This document shows, in pieces, positions 35,756-43,189 of a stretch of 64,000 bases of DNA (its first letter is position 1; each line of letters opens with the position of its first letter). A program made the position numbers and the translations under genes. The notes below the pieces were generated by a model. It was not told the origin of the DNA and did not search any database. It was given only the letters and a program-made list of their open reading frames with translations. The DNA is from Vulcanimicrobiota bacterium (GTDB lineage: Bacteria; Vulcanimicrobiota; Vulcanimicrobiia; Vulcanimicrobiales; Vulcanimicrobiaceae). The stretch spans positions 124,001 through 188,000 of the forward strand of contig JAAXCX010000002.1 of assembly GCA_013036105.1 (NCBI GenBank). The letters are read 5' to 3'.

Positions 35756-36670
35756 TTACTCCTGCAAACGCGGCAGACGCACGACGAATTCGACGCCGCC
35801 CGCTTCACCATCGCGTACGAATGCCTCGCCTTGATGCGCGCGCGCGATCCATCGCACCAGCGCCAGTCCCAGCCCGCTGCCGCGTGCGTCTCCGCTAAAA
35901 GCGCGCTCGAAGATCCGATCGCGGTACGCTTCGCCAACCGCATCGCCGTCGTTGAAGATGAGCAAATCGACGGTACGTCCGTTTGCATGGGAATCAACGA
36001 CGATCAGTCCGCGCGCGTGACGCAGCGCATTTTCGAGCAGATTGCGCAGCAGCTCGCGCAGGCGCAGTTCGTCGCCGTTGACGATCGCCGACCGGGCGCG
36101 ATTGTCGATCGCTAGTCCACGCTCGGCCGCGCGCGCTTCGAACTCTTTGGAAACATTTTTGGCGAGCACGGCGACGTCGACCGGTTCGAGCTGCAGCAGA
36201 TGTGAATCGGCCGGCCGCGACAGGGTCAGCAGTTCGCCGACCGTTTGCGACGCGTCGAGCGCAGCTTGCGTGATCGTATCGAAATCCTGCGCGAGCCCGT
36301 CAGGCGCGCCCGGCTTGGCGGCTTGTGAAACCGCGGCGATCGTGGCCAGCGGCGAACGCAGCCGGTGCGCGGCGTCGGCGACGAATTCACGTTCGCGCTG
36401 GCGGCCGGCGATCAACGGCTGCAGCGACGCGCGCGCCAAGAGCCAGGACGCCCCACCGACGATTGCGAGCAGCGGTACGTCGAAGCTGAGAATGGTTTCG
36501 AATACGCGCGTCATGGCCGTGCGGTATCCGGCCGCCGCCTCCGGTGTTCCGATTGCGGGCAGCAACAGCTCCCGGTACTGAACCGACATGAACGCGTAAG
36601 CGCCCGCGCTGAGCAGCGCAAGGACGACTGCGAACACGAGCAGATACCGGAGCGCCAGGCGCGCGATCAC
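35756..36670 (-). CDS. Membrane sensor histidine kinase
   Basis: The 304-residue protein has two membrane helices (about residues 6-30 and 65-80) around a short periplasmic loop, then a dimerisation/H-box, with His102 in FVADAAHRLRSPLATI. The residue after His is Arg instead of Glu/Asp. The ATP domain follows with LRNLLENALRHA (N box) and a shortened G box GDARGSGLGLALVRWIA. It overlaps the response regulator start by 4 bases. No separate sensory domain, so the signal is probably sensed in the short loop or membrane. Likely controls the adjacent copper/haem cluster, by position only. Confidence 0.88.
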   Translation of the reverse strand: MIARLALRYLLVFAVVLALLSAGAYAFMSVQYRELLLPAIGTPEAAAGYRTAMTRVFETILSFDVPLLAIVGGASWLLARASLQPLIAGRQREREFVADAAHRLRSPLATIAAVSQAAKPGAPDGLAQDFDTITQAALDASQTVGELLTLSRPADSHLLQLEPVDVAVLAKNVSKEFEARAAERGLAIDNRARSAIVNGDELRLRELLRNLLENALRHARGLIVVDSHANGRTVDLLIFNDGDAVGEAYRDRIFERAFSGDARGSGLGLALVRWIARAHQGEAFVRDGEAGGVEFVVRLPRLQE

Positions 36671-37335
36671 GCTTCCAACTTATATCCGACGCCCCAGACG
36701 GTATGGATCACCTCGCCGGCGCCGGCGCGTTTGAGTTTGCGGCGCAGCTGGCTGACGTAAACGTCGACAATATTGGTCGAGCCCTCAAAGTCGTAGTCCC
36801 ACAGATGTTCGAGCAGCCGTTCGCGCGAGAACGCGATGCCGGCATTGCGCGCGAAAAATTCGAGCATCCGGAATTCGGTCGCGCCCAGCGGCAGACGCTT
36901 TCCGGCGACGCTGACCTCGCGGGCGGATGCGTCAATTTCGAGCGATCCGGCGCGCAGCGTGTCGTGCAGGGGCCGGTCGGCGCGCCGCGTGATGGCGCGC
37001 AGACGAGCAAAGAGCTCTTCTTCGACGAACGGCTTGACCAAGTAGTCGTCGGCCCCGCAATCCAAGCCGCGCACGCGATCTTCGACCGCGTCGAGCGCGG
37101 TCAGCATGAGGATCGGAGTTTGTACGCCTTCGCCGCGAGCGGCCTTGGCGACCGAGAAACCGTCGCGTTTGGGAAGGACGACGTCGAGAATCGCGGCGTC
37201 GTAACGCTGGCGCAGCAAATGCTCCAAGCCCGCTTCCCCGTCCGCCGCCAAGTCCACCGCATATTTGCGGCGTTCGAGCATCGTGCGGACGGCAGCGGCG
37301 ATCGAGGCGTTGTCCTCGACCACCAAGATCCTCAT
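36667..37335 (-). CDS. OmpR-family response regulator
   Basis: The 222-residue regulator has a receiver domain with the acidic pocket in ILVVEDN, phosphoacceptor Asp51 in AILDVVLPKRDG, and Lys in YLVKPF. A winged-helix DNA-binding domain follows from about residue 128: RLPLGATEFRMLEFFARN, RERLLEHLWDYDFEGSTNIVD (in two parts), ending HTVWGVGYKLE. It is coupled to the histidine kinase gene. It lies 7 bases after the stop of the CxxCH-barrel gene on the same strand. Confidence 0.94.
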   Translation of the reverse strand: MRILVVEDNASIAAAVRTMLERRKYAVDLAADGEAGLEHLLRQRYDAAILDVVLPKRDGFSVAKAARGEGVQTPILMLTALDAVEDRVRGLDCGADDYLVKPFVEEELFARLRAITRRADRPLHDTLRAGSLEIDASAREVSVAGKRLPLGATEFRMLEFFARNAGIAFSRERLLEHLWDYDFEGSTNIVDVYVSQLRRKLKRAGAGEVIHTVWGVGYKLEA

Positions 37336-37342
37336 GCCTCTA

Positions 37343-38473
37343 TTATAGGTGCGCTGGCCAGGGAAATCCCACCGTCAGCGCCGCGCCGAGATGGCCGGAA
37401 GCGCCGACGGGCTGAACTTGCTGGATGAGCAGCCGCGCGTGCGGCGTCACGTGAAACGCCGCGTAGTATACCCAGTCGCGCGAGATGAACGGAACGGCTT
37501 GCGCGTCGTAGCGCACGCCCAGATATGCATGCGGCGTGACGTAATATTTTAAACGGGCGTAGCCGCCCGCACTTCCGGTACGCGTGCCGAACCCGTCGGC
37601 GTTTTGATCGCTGCCCCACCATTGCTCGGCTTGCAGCTCCACCTTGTGCACGGTGAGTTTCGCGAGCACGCCCTCGCGCTGATAGGCATCGGAAAAGGTG
37701 TTCCGACCGGCAGGGACGATTCGCCGCGATCCGGTGATGAAGTCACCGCCCACCTGAACATTGGATGTTAGCGGCGCACGCAAGAACATACCAAACTCAG
37801 GTGAATTCGCGGCGGTCGTCTCGCCGGTCGGAACAGGTTTGCCGCCGTACGCGGAGCCTTTGAACTCGCCGAAGTCGACCACAAAATCGGCAGTGGCCGA
37901 TCCTATGGCGCGTTCGGCTTGCAAGCCCCAGCGTGGCGACGACAGCGATAGATCGTTCAGGCCGACGTGCGCGCCGTAATACCCGTATGGCGCGAGATCG
38001 TCGAGCCGCTGTCCCGGCGATTGCGCCAGCGGCAGCTCGAATAAGCCTAAACGATACAGCGATTGCGTATGCGCGTTGTAGGTGGCGAGATAGCCCAGAA
38101 AGAGTCCCGCCGGGCCTCCGCCCGCGCCCAAATTATAATGAATGAAAGCGCTCACGGCGCCGATGTCGGCATTCGAAAGCAGCACGCCGCCGGGAGAAAA
38201 CCGCCGTGTGCCTGCCGCCGGATCCGCTTCCCACTCCATTTGATAGCGCATCGCGACGCCCGTCGTGCCGTGCTTTGGAATGGGCAGCTGGTAGCCGTGC
38301 GCGCGAAACGCATTGCCGAACGAGTTGAGTTCGGGAAGTACGCTGTGACAGGCAGAGCACTGCAGCTGATAGCGCTGCGCGAACAGAGGAATGGCTCGCG
38401 CCGGTGCGCGCAGCGCCAGCGTGAATGCGGCCGCAAGCGCGAACGCCGCGGCGATCCGCAGTTTAGCGGGCAA
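37343..38473 (-). CDS. Outer-membrane beta-barrel with an N-terminal CxxCH haem-binding motif
   Basis: A signal peptide ends at about residue 27 (APARA). Right after it comes YQLQCSACHSVLPELN, with Cys39, Cys42 and His43 forming a single c-type haem site. The remaining 300 residues have alternating aromatic/Gly-rich strands such as IHYNLGAGGG, YGYYGAHVGLND, ADFVVDFGEFKG and YARLKYYVTPHAYLGVRYD, ending in LGAALTVGFPW, as in outer-membrane barrels. Similar barrel proteins with an N-terminal haem motif are known in metal- or electron-transfer loci. TTG 38471-38473 overlaps the cupredoxin stop by 11 bases. Electron transfer across the outer membrane is inference. Confidence 0.8.
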   Translation of the reverse strand: MPAKLRIAAAFALAAAFTLALRAPARAIPLFAQRYQLQCSACHSVLPELNSFGNAFRAHGYQLPIPKHGTTGVAMRYQMEWEADPAAGTRRFSPGGVLLSNADIGAVSAFIHYNLGAGGGPAGLFLGYLATYNAHTQSLYRLGLFELPLAQSPGQRLDDLAPYGYYGAHVGLNDLSLSSPRWGLQAERAIGSATADFVVDFGEFKGSAYGGKPVPTGETTAANSPEFGMFLRAPLTSNVQVGGDFITGSRRIVPAGRNTFSDAYQREGVLAKLTVHKVELQAEQWWGSDQNADGFGTRTGSAGGYARLKYYVTPHAYLGVRYDAQAVPFISRDWVYYAAFHVTPHARLLIQQVQPVGASGHLGAALTVGFPWPAHL

Positions 38474-38921
38474 TGATTTCCGCTCTCATCGGGCCGCCGT
38501 AATGATAGAAGCAGCCAAAGAGATACGTGCCGGGCTTATCGACGAGCAGCGTCTGCGAAGACGCGCCGGGCGCTAAACTTCCGCTGCTCCAGTTTTGCGA
38601 GATCGAACTGCCGCTCTGCGTTTGCGCGGAAGACGAATACGGCGATCCCGCTGGAAAGGTCGTCGCGCCCGGAATGGCGGTCGCGGTATGCGCGAAGCCA
38701 TCGGAATTCACGAACCGCAGCATCGTGCCGACCGCAACGTTAGTCACTGCCGGTGAATAACCGCCGGCACTCCCCGCCGGAGTTTGCGAGCTCGGATTGA
38801 GCGTGAGGTTGACGTCGATCGTTTGGACTTGCGAGCCGCCACCGCCGCCCGACGGCGTCATCGTTCCCCCGCCGGTGCAAGCGGCGAGCGAGAGCAGGGC
38901 GATGCACAGTGTTGCCCTCAT
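38463..38921 (-). CDS. Cupredoxin (plastocyanin-like) lipoprotein B
   Basis: The 152-residue lipoprotein has a lipobox LSLAAC (Cys15) and a Gly-rich linker. The cupredoxin fold has type-1 copper ligands: His in DGFAHTATAIPG, then Cys-x2-His-x4-Met in GCFYHYGGPM, exactly the plastocyanin spacing. TVGTMLRFVN-type (VAVGTMLRFVNSDG) precedes the first ligand. It should carry one electron in the periplasm or at the membrane surface. ATG 38921 overlaps the Sco stop as ATGA. Confidence 0.88.
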   Translation of the reverse strand: MRATLCIALLSLAACTGGGTMTPSGGGGGSQVQTIDVNLTLNPSSQTPAGSAGGYSPAVTNVAVGTMLRFVNSDGFAHTATAIPGATTFPAGSPYSSSAQTQSGSSISQNWSSGSLAPGASSQTLLVDKPGTYLFGCFYHYGGPMRAEIIAR

Positions 38922-39487
38922 TGTGTCAGTTGCCGCCATTGCGCGTTGACTTCGGCGACGACTTGAGCGGTGAGATCGGTCGATGCAAGCAGAGTTCGGC
39001 GAAGCGACCCGTGCGAGTCGATAAAATAGACGAACGTCGTGTGCACGTCGGCATAACCCTTGCGTCCTTGACGCGCGACGACGCCGAAGGCGCTCATGAC
39101 GCGGTGCACGTCCGATATGTTGCCGGTGGCCAGCGTCCACATCCGCGGATCGGCTCCGAACGTCTTAGCCATCGAACGCATGTCGGCTCGTGAATCGTGC
39201 TCCGGGTCGAGCGTGATCGTCAACAAGTGAATGCGCCTGTGCTCGGATGAAAAAATTCGCGCCGCCGCGGCGAATTGCGCGTTCACGAGCGGACAGGCGT
39301 CGGTGCAATGTGCGGCGACAAACGTGACCACCAGCGGCGTGCGCGCGAGCGAAGCAAACGTAAACGAGCGTCCCGTTTGATCCACAAGCACCGGAGGCGC
39401 GGTGCGCGCGGCCGATGGGAGGGCCGGCGCGAAGATTGCAATCGCAATCGCAACGATCGCGCCGGCAGGCTTGAAACGACTTAGCAA
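38918..39487 (-). CDS. Sco/SenC-like copper chaperone or thiol oxidoreductase
   Basis: The 189-residue thioredoxin-fold protein with an N-terminal signal/anchor has the Sco copper site: Cys61-x3-Cys65 in AHCTDACPLVNAQF and the third ligand His in DVHTTFVYFID. LLTITLDPEHD is also typical. Sco proteins deliver copper to cytochrome oxidase or to other copper proteins and control thiol state. Here it is translationally coupled to two cupredoxins and probably matures them. TTG 39485-39487 is chosen because it gives a normal membrane anchor; longer frames run into the preceding gene. Confidence 0.9.
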   Translation of the reverse strand: MLSRFKPAGAIVAIAIAIFAPALPSAARTAPPVLVDQTGRSFTFASLARTPLVVTFVAAHCTDACPLVNAQFAAAARIFSSEHRRIHLLTITLDPEHDSRADMRSMAKTFGADPRMWTLATGNISDVHRVMSAFGVVARQGRKGYADVHTTFVYFIDSHGSLRRTLLASTDLTAQVVAEVNAQWRQLTQ

Positions 39488-40104
39488 TAGGGGCCCTGGC
39501 AGCCGTTGCCGCCACCGAAACCGCCGCCGCCCGGGGTCGTGGGTTGCGGCGTCGCCTGTGGGCCGGGCGCTGCGTTCGCGCTCACCTGGATCACGTCGCG
39601 CATGCTGATCGCATCCATGTAGTGATAAGCGCATCCGATGTAGTACGTGCCGGCCGTCGCGAGCGTCACGCTAGCCGATTGGCCGCCGTGAATCGTGCCG
39701 CTCGTGTACCCTGCGGCGAGGGTCGTGCCGCCGGAGGCCGTTGTCGGAAGCGACGGCGCCGCCGGAAAACCGGTCGTGCTCAGCACGTTGAGCGTATGGT
39801 CCGTCGCGCTTGATAGGTTCCGAATCGTCACGACCGTGCCGGGCGGAAACGCGATGGTCTGCGAGTACACGTTTTGCGTGTATCCGCCCACGGTCCCGAA
39901 TGTCGGATCGTTGACGACGCCAATCGTTCCGTCGGGAAGCGCGAATCCAATGGTCAAGCTACTTACGCCGGTGGGCGGGCTACTGGTCGTACCTCCGGTC
40001 GATCCCGGGAGGCTCGAGCCGCCCCCTGAGGCGCCGCCTCCACAGGCCGCTAGCGATAATGCAAGTGCGGCCAAACTGAATACGGCGATTCGAGTCTTGT
40101 GCAT
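39481..40104 (-). CDS. Cupredoxin-like lipoprotein A
   Basis: The 207-residue lipoprotein has a lipobox LSLAAC (Cys21), then a Gly/Ser/Pro linker. A cupredoxin fold follows with first copper ligand His in SATDHTLNVLS and Cys-x2-His in IGCAYHYMDAISM; the Met spacing is longer than in plastocyanin. The C-terminal 35 residues are Pro/Gly-rich and end in a CQGPYC pair. ATG 40104 has GGAG upstream. First of the coupled cupredoxin-Sco-cupredoxin-barrel set. Confidence 0.85.
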   Translation of the reverse strand: MHKTRIAVFSLAALALSLAACGGGASGGGSSLPGSTGGTTSSPPTGVSSLTIGFALPDGTIGVVNDPTFGTVGGYTQNVYSQTIAFPPGTVVTIRNLSSATDHTLNVLSTTGFPAAPSLPTTASGGTTLAAGYTSGTIHGGQSASVTLATAGTYYIGCAYHYMDAISMRDVIQVSANAAPGPQATPQPTTPGGGGFGGGNGCQGPYC

Positions 40105-40174
40105 ACGCGTTCTCCAAGAGCAAAAAGTGTCTCAGCAAGAGCGTAAGACTCAGGGATGAAAAAAGTTTGAAGGG

Positions 40175-40993
40175 CTAGCGGGATTTGATGGCGTCGCGCA
40201 TCGCGACGGCCAGATTTCTCAGAGCCGGGTCGGTGGCGGCGTCGCCCGCCACCGTGGCAAACGCCGCGCGCGCCTGAACGCGCTTGCCTTCGTGCAGCAG
40301 CACGGTTCCCAGTGCGAAACGCGCCCGCGCGTACTGGGGCGCGAGGTCGACCGCGAGCTGAAATTCACGCTCGGCCGAAGCGTAATCGTTGGTTTTGGCT
40401 TGCGCCAACCCGAGATTGTAATGGGCGTAGGCGTACTTCGGATTTGCCTGCAGAAACTGGCTGAAATCGTTGCGGGCCGTGGCCATGTCGCCCGAGCGCA
40501 GCGCTACCAGACCATGATCGTAGAGGGCGCGGGCCGAATCGGGAGCTGCCGCTACGAAGCGGTCCGCCACCGCGCGCGCGTCGCGCAAGTCGCCGCGCTC
40601 CAAATCAACGGCAATCAAGTTTGCCATGGCCGCCAAAAAACCGGGATCGCGCGCGATCGCCGATTGCAACTGGCGCGCGGCGTCATCGAGCCGGTGCATG
40701 TTCGCATAGGCGATCGACAAATCGTAACGCGCCGTCGAATTTTGCGGTTCGCCCGGATTGAGTGCGATGATGCGTTCGAATTCGGCGGCGGCCGACGGCC
40801 AGTCCGCGCGCTGCTCGGCGCCGATTCCTAAATGAAAGCGTTCAACGACTTCACGGCCGGCGGCCAGCGCCCGGAGCTGGGGAATGTTGGTCGTACGCGG
40901 GGCCGGAGTGGCGTGCGGATACATTTGAGCGCGCGCAAAGGAGCCGCACGCCGCGAAGACGATCAGCGCCGGCACCAGCCAGGAGCGTCGCAC
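40175..40993 (-). CDS. Periplasmic TPR-repeat protein
   Basis: The 272-residue protein has a signal peptide (cleavage after ARAQ at about residue 23) and at least five tetratricopeptide repeats: WPSAAAEFERIIALNPG, LDDAARQLQSAIARDPG, LRDARAVADRFVAAAPD, MATARNDFSQFLQANPK and YASAEREFQLAVDLAPQ. TPRs bind protein partners, so it may scaffold the neighbouring exported redox proteins. ATG at 40991-40993, 3 bases after the upstream small gene. Confidence 0.82.
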   Translation of the reverse strand: MRRSWLVPALIVFAACGSFARAQMYPHATPAPRTTNIPQLRALAAGREVVERFHLGIGAEQRADWPSAAAEFERIIALNPGEPQNSTARYDLSIAYANMHRLDDAARQLQSAIARDPGFLAAMANLIAVDLERGDLRDARAVADRFVAAAPDSARALYDHGLVALRSGDMATARNDFSQFLQANPKYAYAHYNLGLAQAKTNDYASAEREFQLAVDLAPQYARARFALGTVLLHEGKRVQARAAFATVAGDAATDPALRNLAVAMRDAIKSR

Positions 40994-40996
40994 CTG

Positions 40997-41242
40997 TTAC
41001 GGCCGGGGCAGTTCCGCGTTTTGCCAGGAGGTCGCGCCCGCGGCCTGCTCGGGTTTGCAGGCCCATCCAACGCGCCCGGCTTCGGTAATCGGGCCTAGGA
41101 GGGCGGGAGCGGCTGAAGGCTGGAGGGCGCCGTCGAGCATGGCCTCGAGCGACTGAGCGCCGGCATATCCCCGTTCAAATCCGAATGTGCAGGCGGCTAA
41201 AACCGCCGCCAGCACGAAAAGCCTGAGCCACCGCCTTGACAT
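40997..41242 (-). CDS. Small exported protein of unknown function
   Basis: The 81-residue product has a basic N-terminus SRRWLRLF and a hydrophobic segment VLAAVLAACTFGF; LAAC could be a lipobox (Cys18). The mature part is short and has one more Cys in GWACKPEQA. No domain is recognised. ATG at 41240-41242 has AGAGGTG upstream. First gene of the minus-strand run that leads into the TPR and copper genes; 33 bases from the divergent beta-barrel gene. Confidence 0.6.
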   Translation of the reverse strand: MSRRWLRLFVLAAVLAACTFGFERGYAGAQSLEAMLDGALQPSAAPALLGPITEAGRVGWACKPEQAAGATSWQNAELPRP

Positions 41243-41275
41243 CACCTCTAGTATAGCCGAATCTCTGAAGAATCC

Positions 41276-43078
41276 GTGAAACGCGCTATAGGAATTCCGG
41301 CCCTGCTCCTGACGCTGGCTGCCGCCCCGGCGCCGCTGGTCGTCGGCTCGGTCCGCGACCAAGAAGGCGCTCCCATCCCCGGCGCGTCGGTCGCGGCGGG
41401 AATGCTGCGCACGGCCACCGCCGCGGACGGCACATTCGCGCTGCAGGCGGGCGGCGTGCGCTCGCTACGCATCACGTGTTCGTACTGCAAATCCGTCGTC
41501 GTCAGCGTGCAAAATTCCGAACCGGTCGTCGCCATCGTACAGCGATATCACGCGCTCAGCGAGAGCTCGCCGTCGGCGCGCGACCTGCGGTCGCTGCCGT
41601 ATTCCCGTCCCGAATCCGCGAGCTCGCTGCATCCGTTCGTCGTGCTCACCGACAGCAGAGCATTCCTTCCCGGCGCGCGCCTGGCGGATCGGGCGGCATC
41701 GGCGCAAGGAGGCGCAGTCATCGACGACAGCATTCCCGATTACGACATCGCCGCCAACGTCTCGCTGCTCCCGGTCATTCCATCGTTCGATCTGCAATCG
41801 TCCGATGCGTTCGCACCGGGTCAGACATCGTACACCGGCGATCAAGCCTCGGGCGGCGTCTTTATTTTGAACGACATTCCGGCGCAAGGATCGGATGCAT
41901 CGCTCACCGGCGGCAGCGATTATGCCGCCCGCCGCGGAGTTTTTACACCCAATGCGGCATACGCATTCTCCGCTTCGAGCAATCAGAGTACGAACAGCGC
42001 GCGCGGGGCCGCGCAGCTGCATGTTCCCGTGGGCATAGATTCGCTCGATCTCTCCTTCTTAGGAGCGAGCGCCGGAGTCACGCGCAGCTCCGTGTGGAGC
42101 CGCGAAGGAATCGAAGGATTTCGCGCGCAGTACGCGCGCGTGCGCGACACGGCGCTGCAGGCGACGTTCGTCGCCGACCGGGCCGGTTACGTCACCACGT
42201 TTGCTTCGGCGCCGCTCAGTTCGACGTGGAGCGATCTGGTGGGCGACCTGACCGTTTCATCACAAACGCCGGTACAGATCTTCGGAGATTTCGGCGTGCG
42301 CCAGTCCACGGGCTTGTACGACGCCGACGCGTTTCATCTGCGCATCGCGGGTTCGGTCTCGCAAACGCATTTCGACGCCGGCGCGCAAACGAGCGGGCCG
42401 GGGTATTCGGCGCGCGCAACCATCGGCGCTTACGCGATCGCTTATAACGGCGGCACCGGCGGCGTTGCGCTGCCGCTGCAAGCGCAGGCGCTGGTGCCTT
42501 CGGTCTACGCGTCGTACGCGCTTTCGCCGCAGTGGAACCTCGAGCTTTATGCCGGAACTTCGTTCCGTCTGCCGACGCTTCTCGAAGCGTACGGAACGAA
42601 CCCGGATCCCGATCTGCATGTTGACCGCTACGCGGAAGTCACGCAAACGGTGACATATTCCGATTTGAGCCGCATCAAGGTTTCGATGACGTACATGAGC
42701 GAGAAGCTCAGCAGTCTCGACGCGGGAACGGTGCATTCCGCGGGCGCGTCGATCGCATGGCAGGTTGCGCCGGAGCTCTCGCTGCGCGCATGGACGATGT
42801 GGTTTAACGACACCACGCAGCCGTACGAAAATATCTTGCGCTTCGGTCGCGACGCGCCCGCCGGAACACCCGGCTCTCTATGGCTGACCTATGAGAACCC
42901 CTCGGGTTTCCGGATCGACACCATTTACCGCTCCGATTTTCTCGACGCTCTGCCGCAACGTCACGTCGATGCTTCGGTTTCGGCCCCGCTGGGCGCAGGA
43001 CTCCGCTGGTTCGTAGGCACCGAACGGCTGCAGGACGCCCGGACGGTCGACGCGGGGATCAAGTTCGGCGAGCCCTAA
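41276..43078 (+). CDS. TonB-dependent-receptor-like outer-membrane protein with carboxypeptidase-regulatory-like domain
   Basis: A signal peptide (MKRAIGIPALLLTLAAAPA) is followed at residues 22-75 by a carboxypeptidase-regulatory-like beta-sandwich (VVGSVRDQEGAPIPGASV, ATAADGTFAL). A short plug-like section (ASGGVFILNDIPAQGSDAS) and many barrel strands follow to residue 600. NLELYAGTSFRLPTLLEAYG is the TonB-receptor barrel hallmark. The plug is much smaller than usual and no TonB box is evident. The protein ends in a barrel strand VDAGIKFG. GTG 41276. First of a three-gene exported set. Confidence 0.78.
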   Translation: MKRAIGIPALLLTLAAAPAPLVVGSVRDQEGAPIPGASVAAGMLRTATAADGTFALQAGGVRSLRITCSYCKSVVVSVQNSEPVVAIVQRYHALSESSPSARDLRSLPYSRPESASSLHPFVVLTDSRAFLPGARLADRAASAQGGAVIDDSIPDYDIAANVSLLPVIPSFDLQSSDAFAPGQTSYTGDQASGGVFILNDIPAQGSDASLTGGSDYAARRGVFTPNAAYAFSASSNQSTNSARGAAQLHVPVGIDSLDLSFLGASAGVTRSSVWSREGIEGFRAQYARVRDTALQATFVADRAGYVTTFASAPLSSTWSDLVGDLTVSSQTPVQIFGDFGVRQSTGLYDADAFHLRIAGSVSQTHFDAGAQTSGPGYSARATIGAYAIAYNGGTGGVALPLQAQALVPSVYASYALSPQWNLELYAGTSFRLPTLLEAYGTNPDPDLHVDRYAEVTQTVTYSDLSRIKVSMTYMSEKLSSLDAGTVHSAGASIAWQVAPELSLRAWTMWFNDTTQPYENILRFGRDAPAGTPGSLWLTYENPSGFRIDTIYRSDFLDALPQRHVDASVSAPLGAGLRWFVGTERLQDARTVDAGIKFGEP

Positions 43079-43118
43079 ATACGTTCTACACCCACTTAAG
43101 AAAGAGGGTACTTATCCT

Positions 43119-43157
43119 ATGACTGACTTCTTCGTCAAACAGGCGGGCGCGAAGTAA
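43119..43157 (+). other. Short ATG reading frame before the second beta-barrel gene; possible frameshifted N-terminus
   Basis: ATG 43119 opens MTDFFVKQAGAK and stops at TAA 43155-43157, with AGAGGG 12 bases upstream. The following barrel gene is open in another frame from 43127 but lacks a good start; its signal peptide VKSAIRFAAAGGLL begins right where this frame stops. A one-base deletion or assembly error would join them. Otherwise it is a 12-residue leader. Confidence 0.4.
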
Positions 43158-43189
43158 AGAGCGCGATTCGCTTTGCTGCAGCCGGCGGA

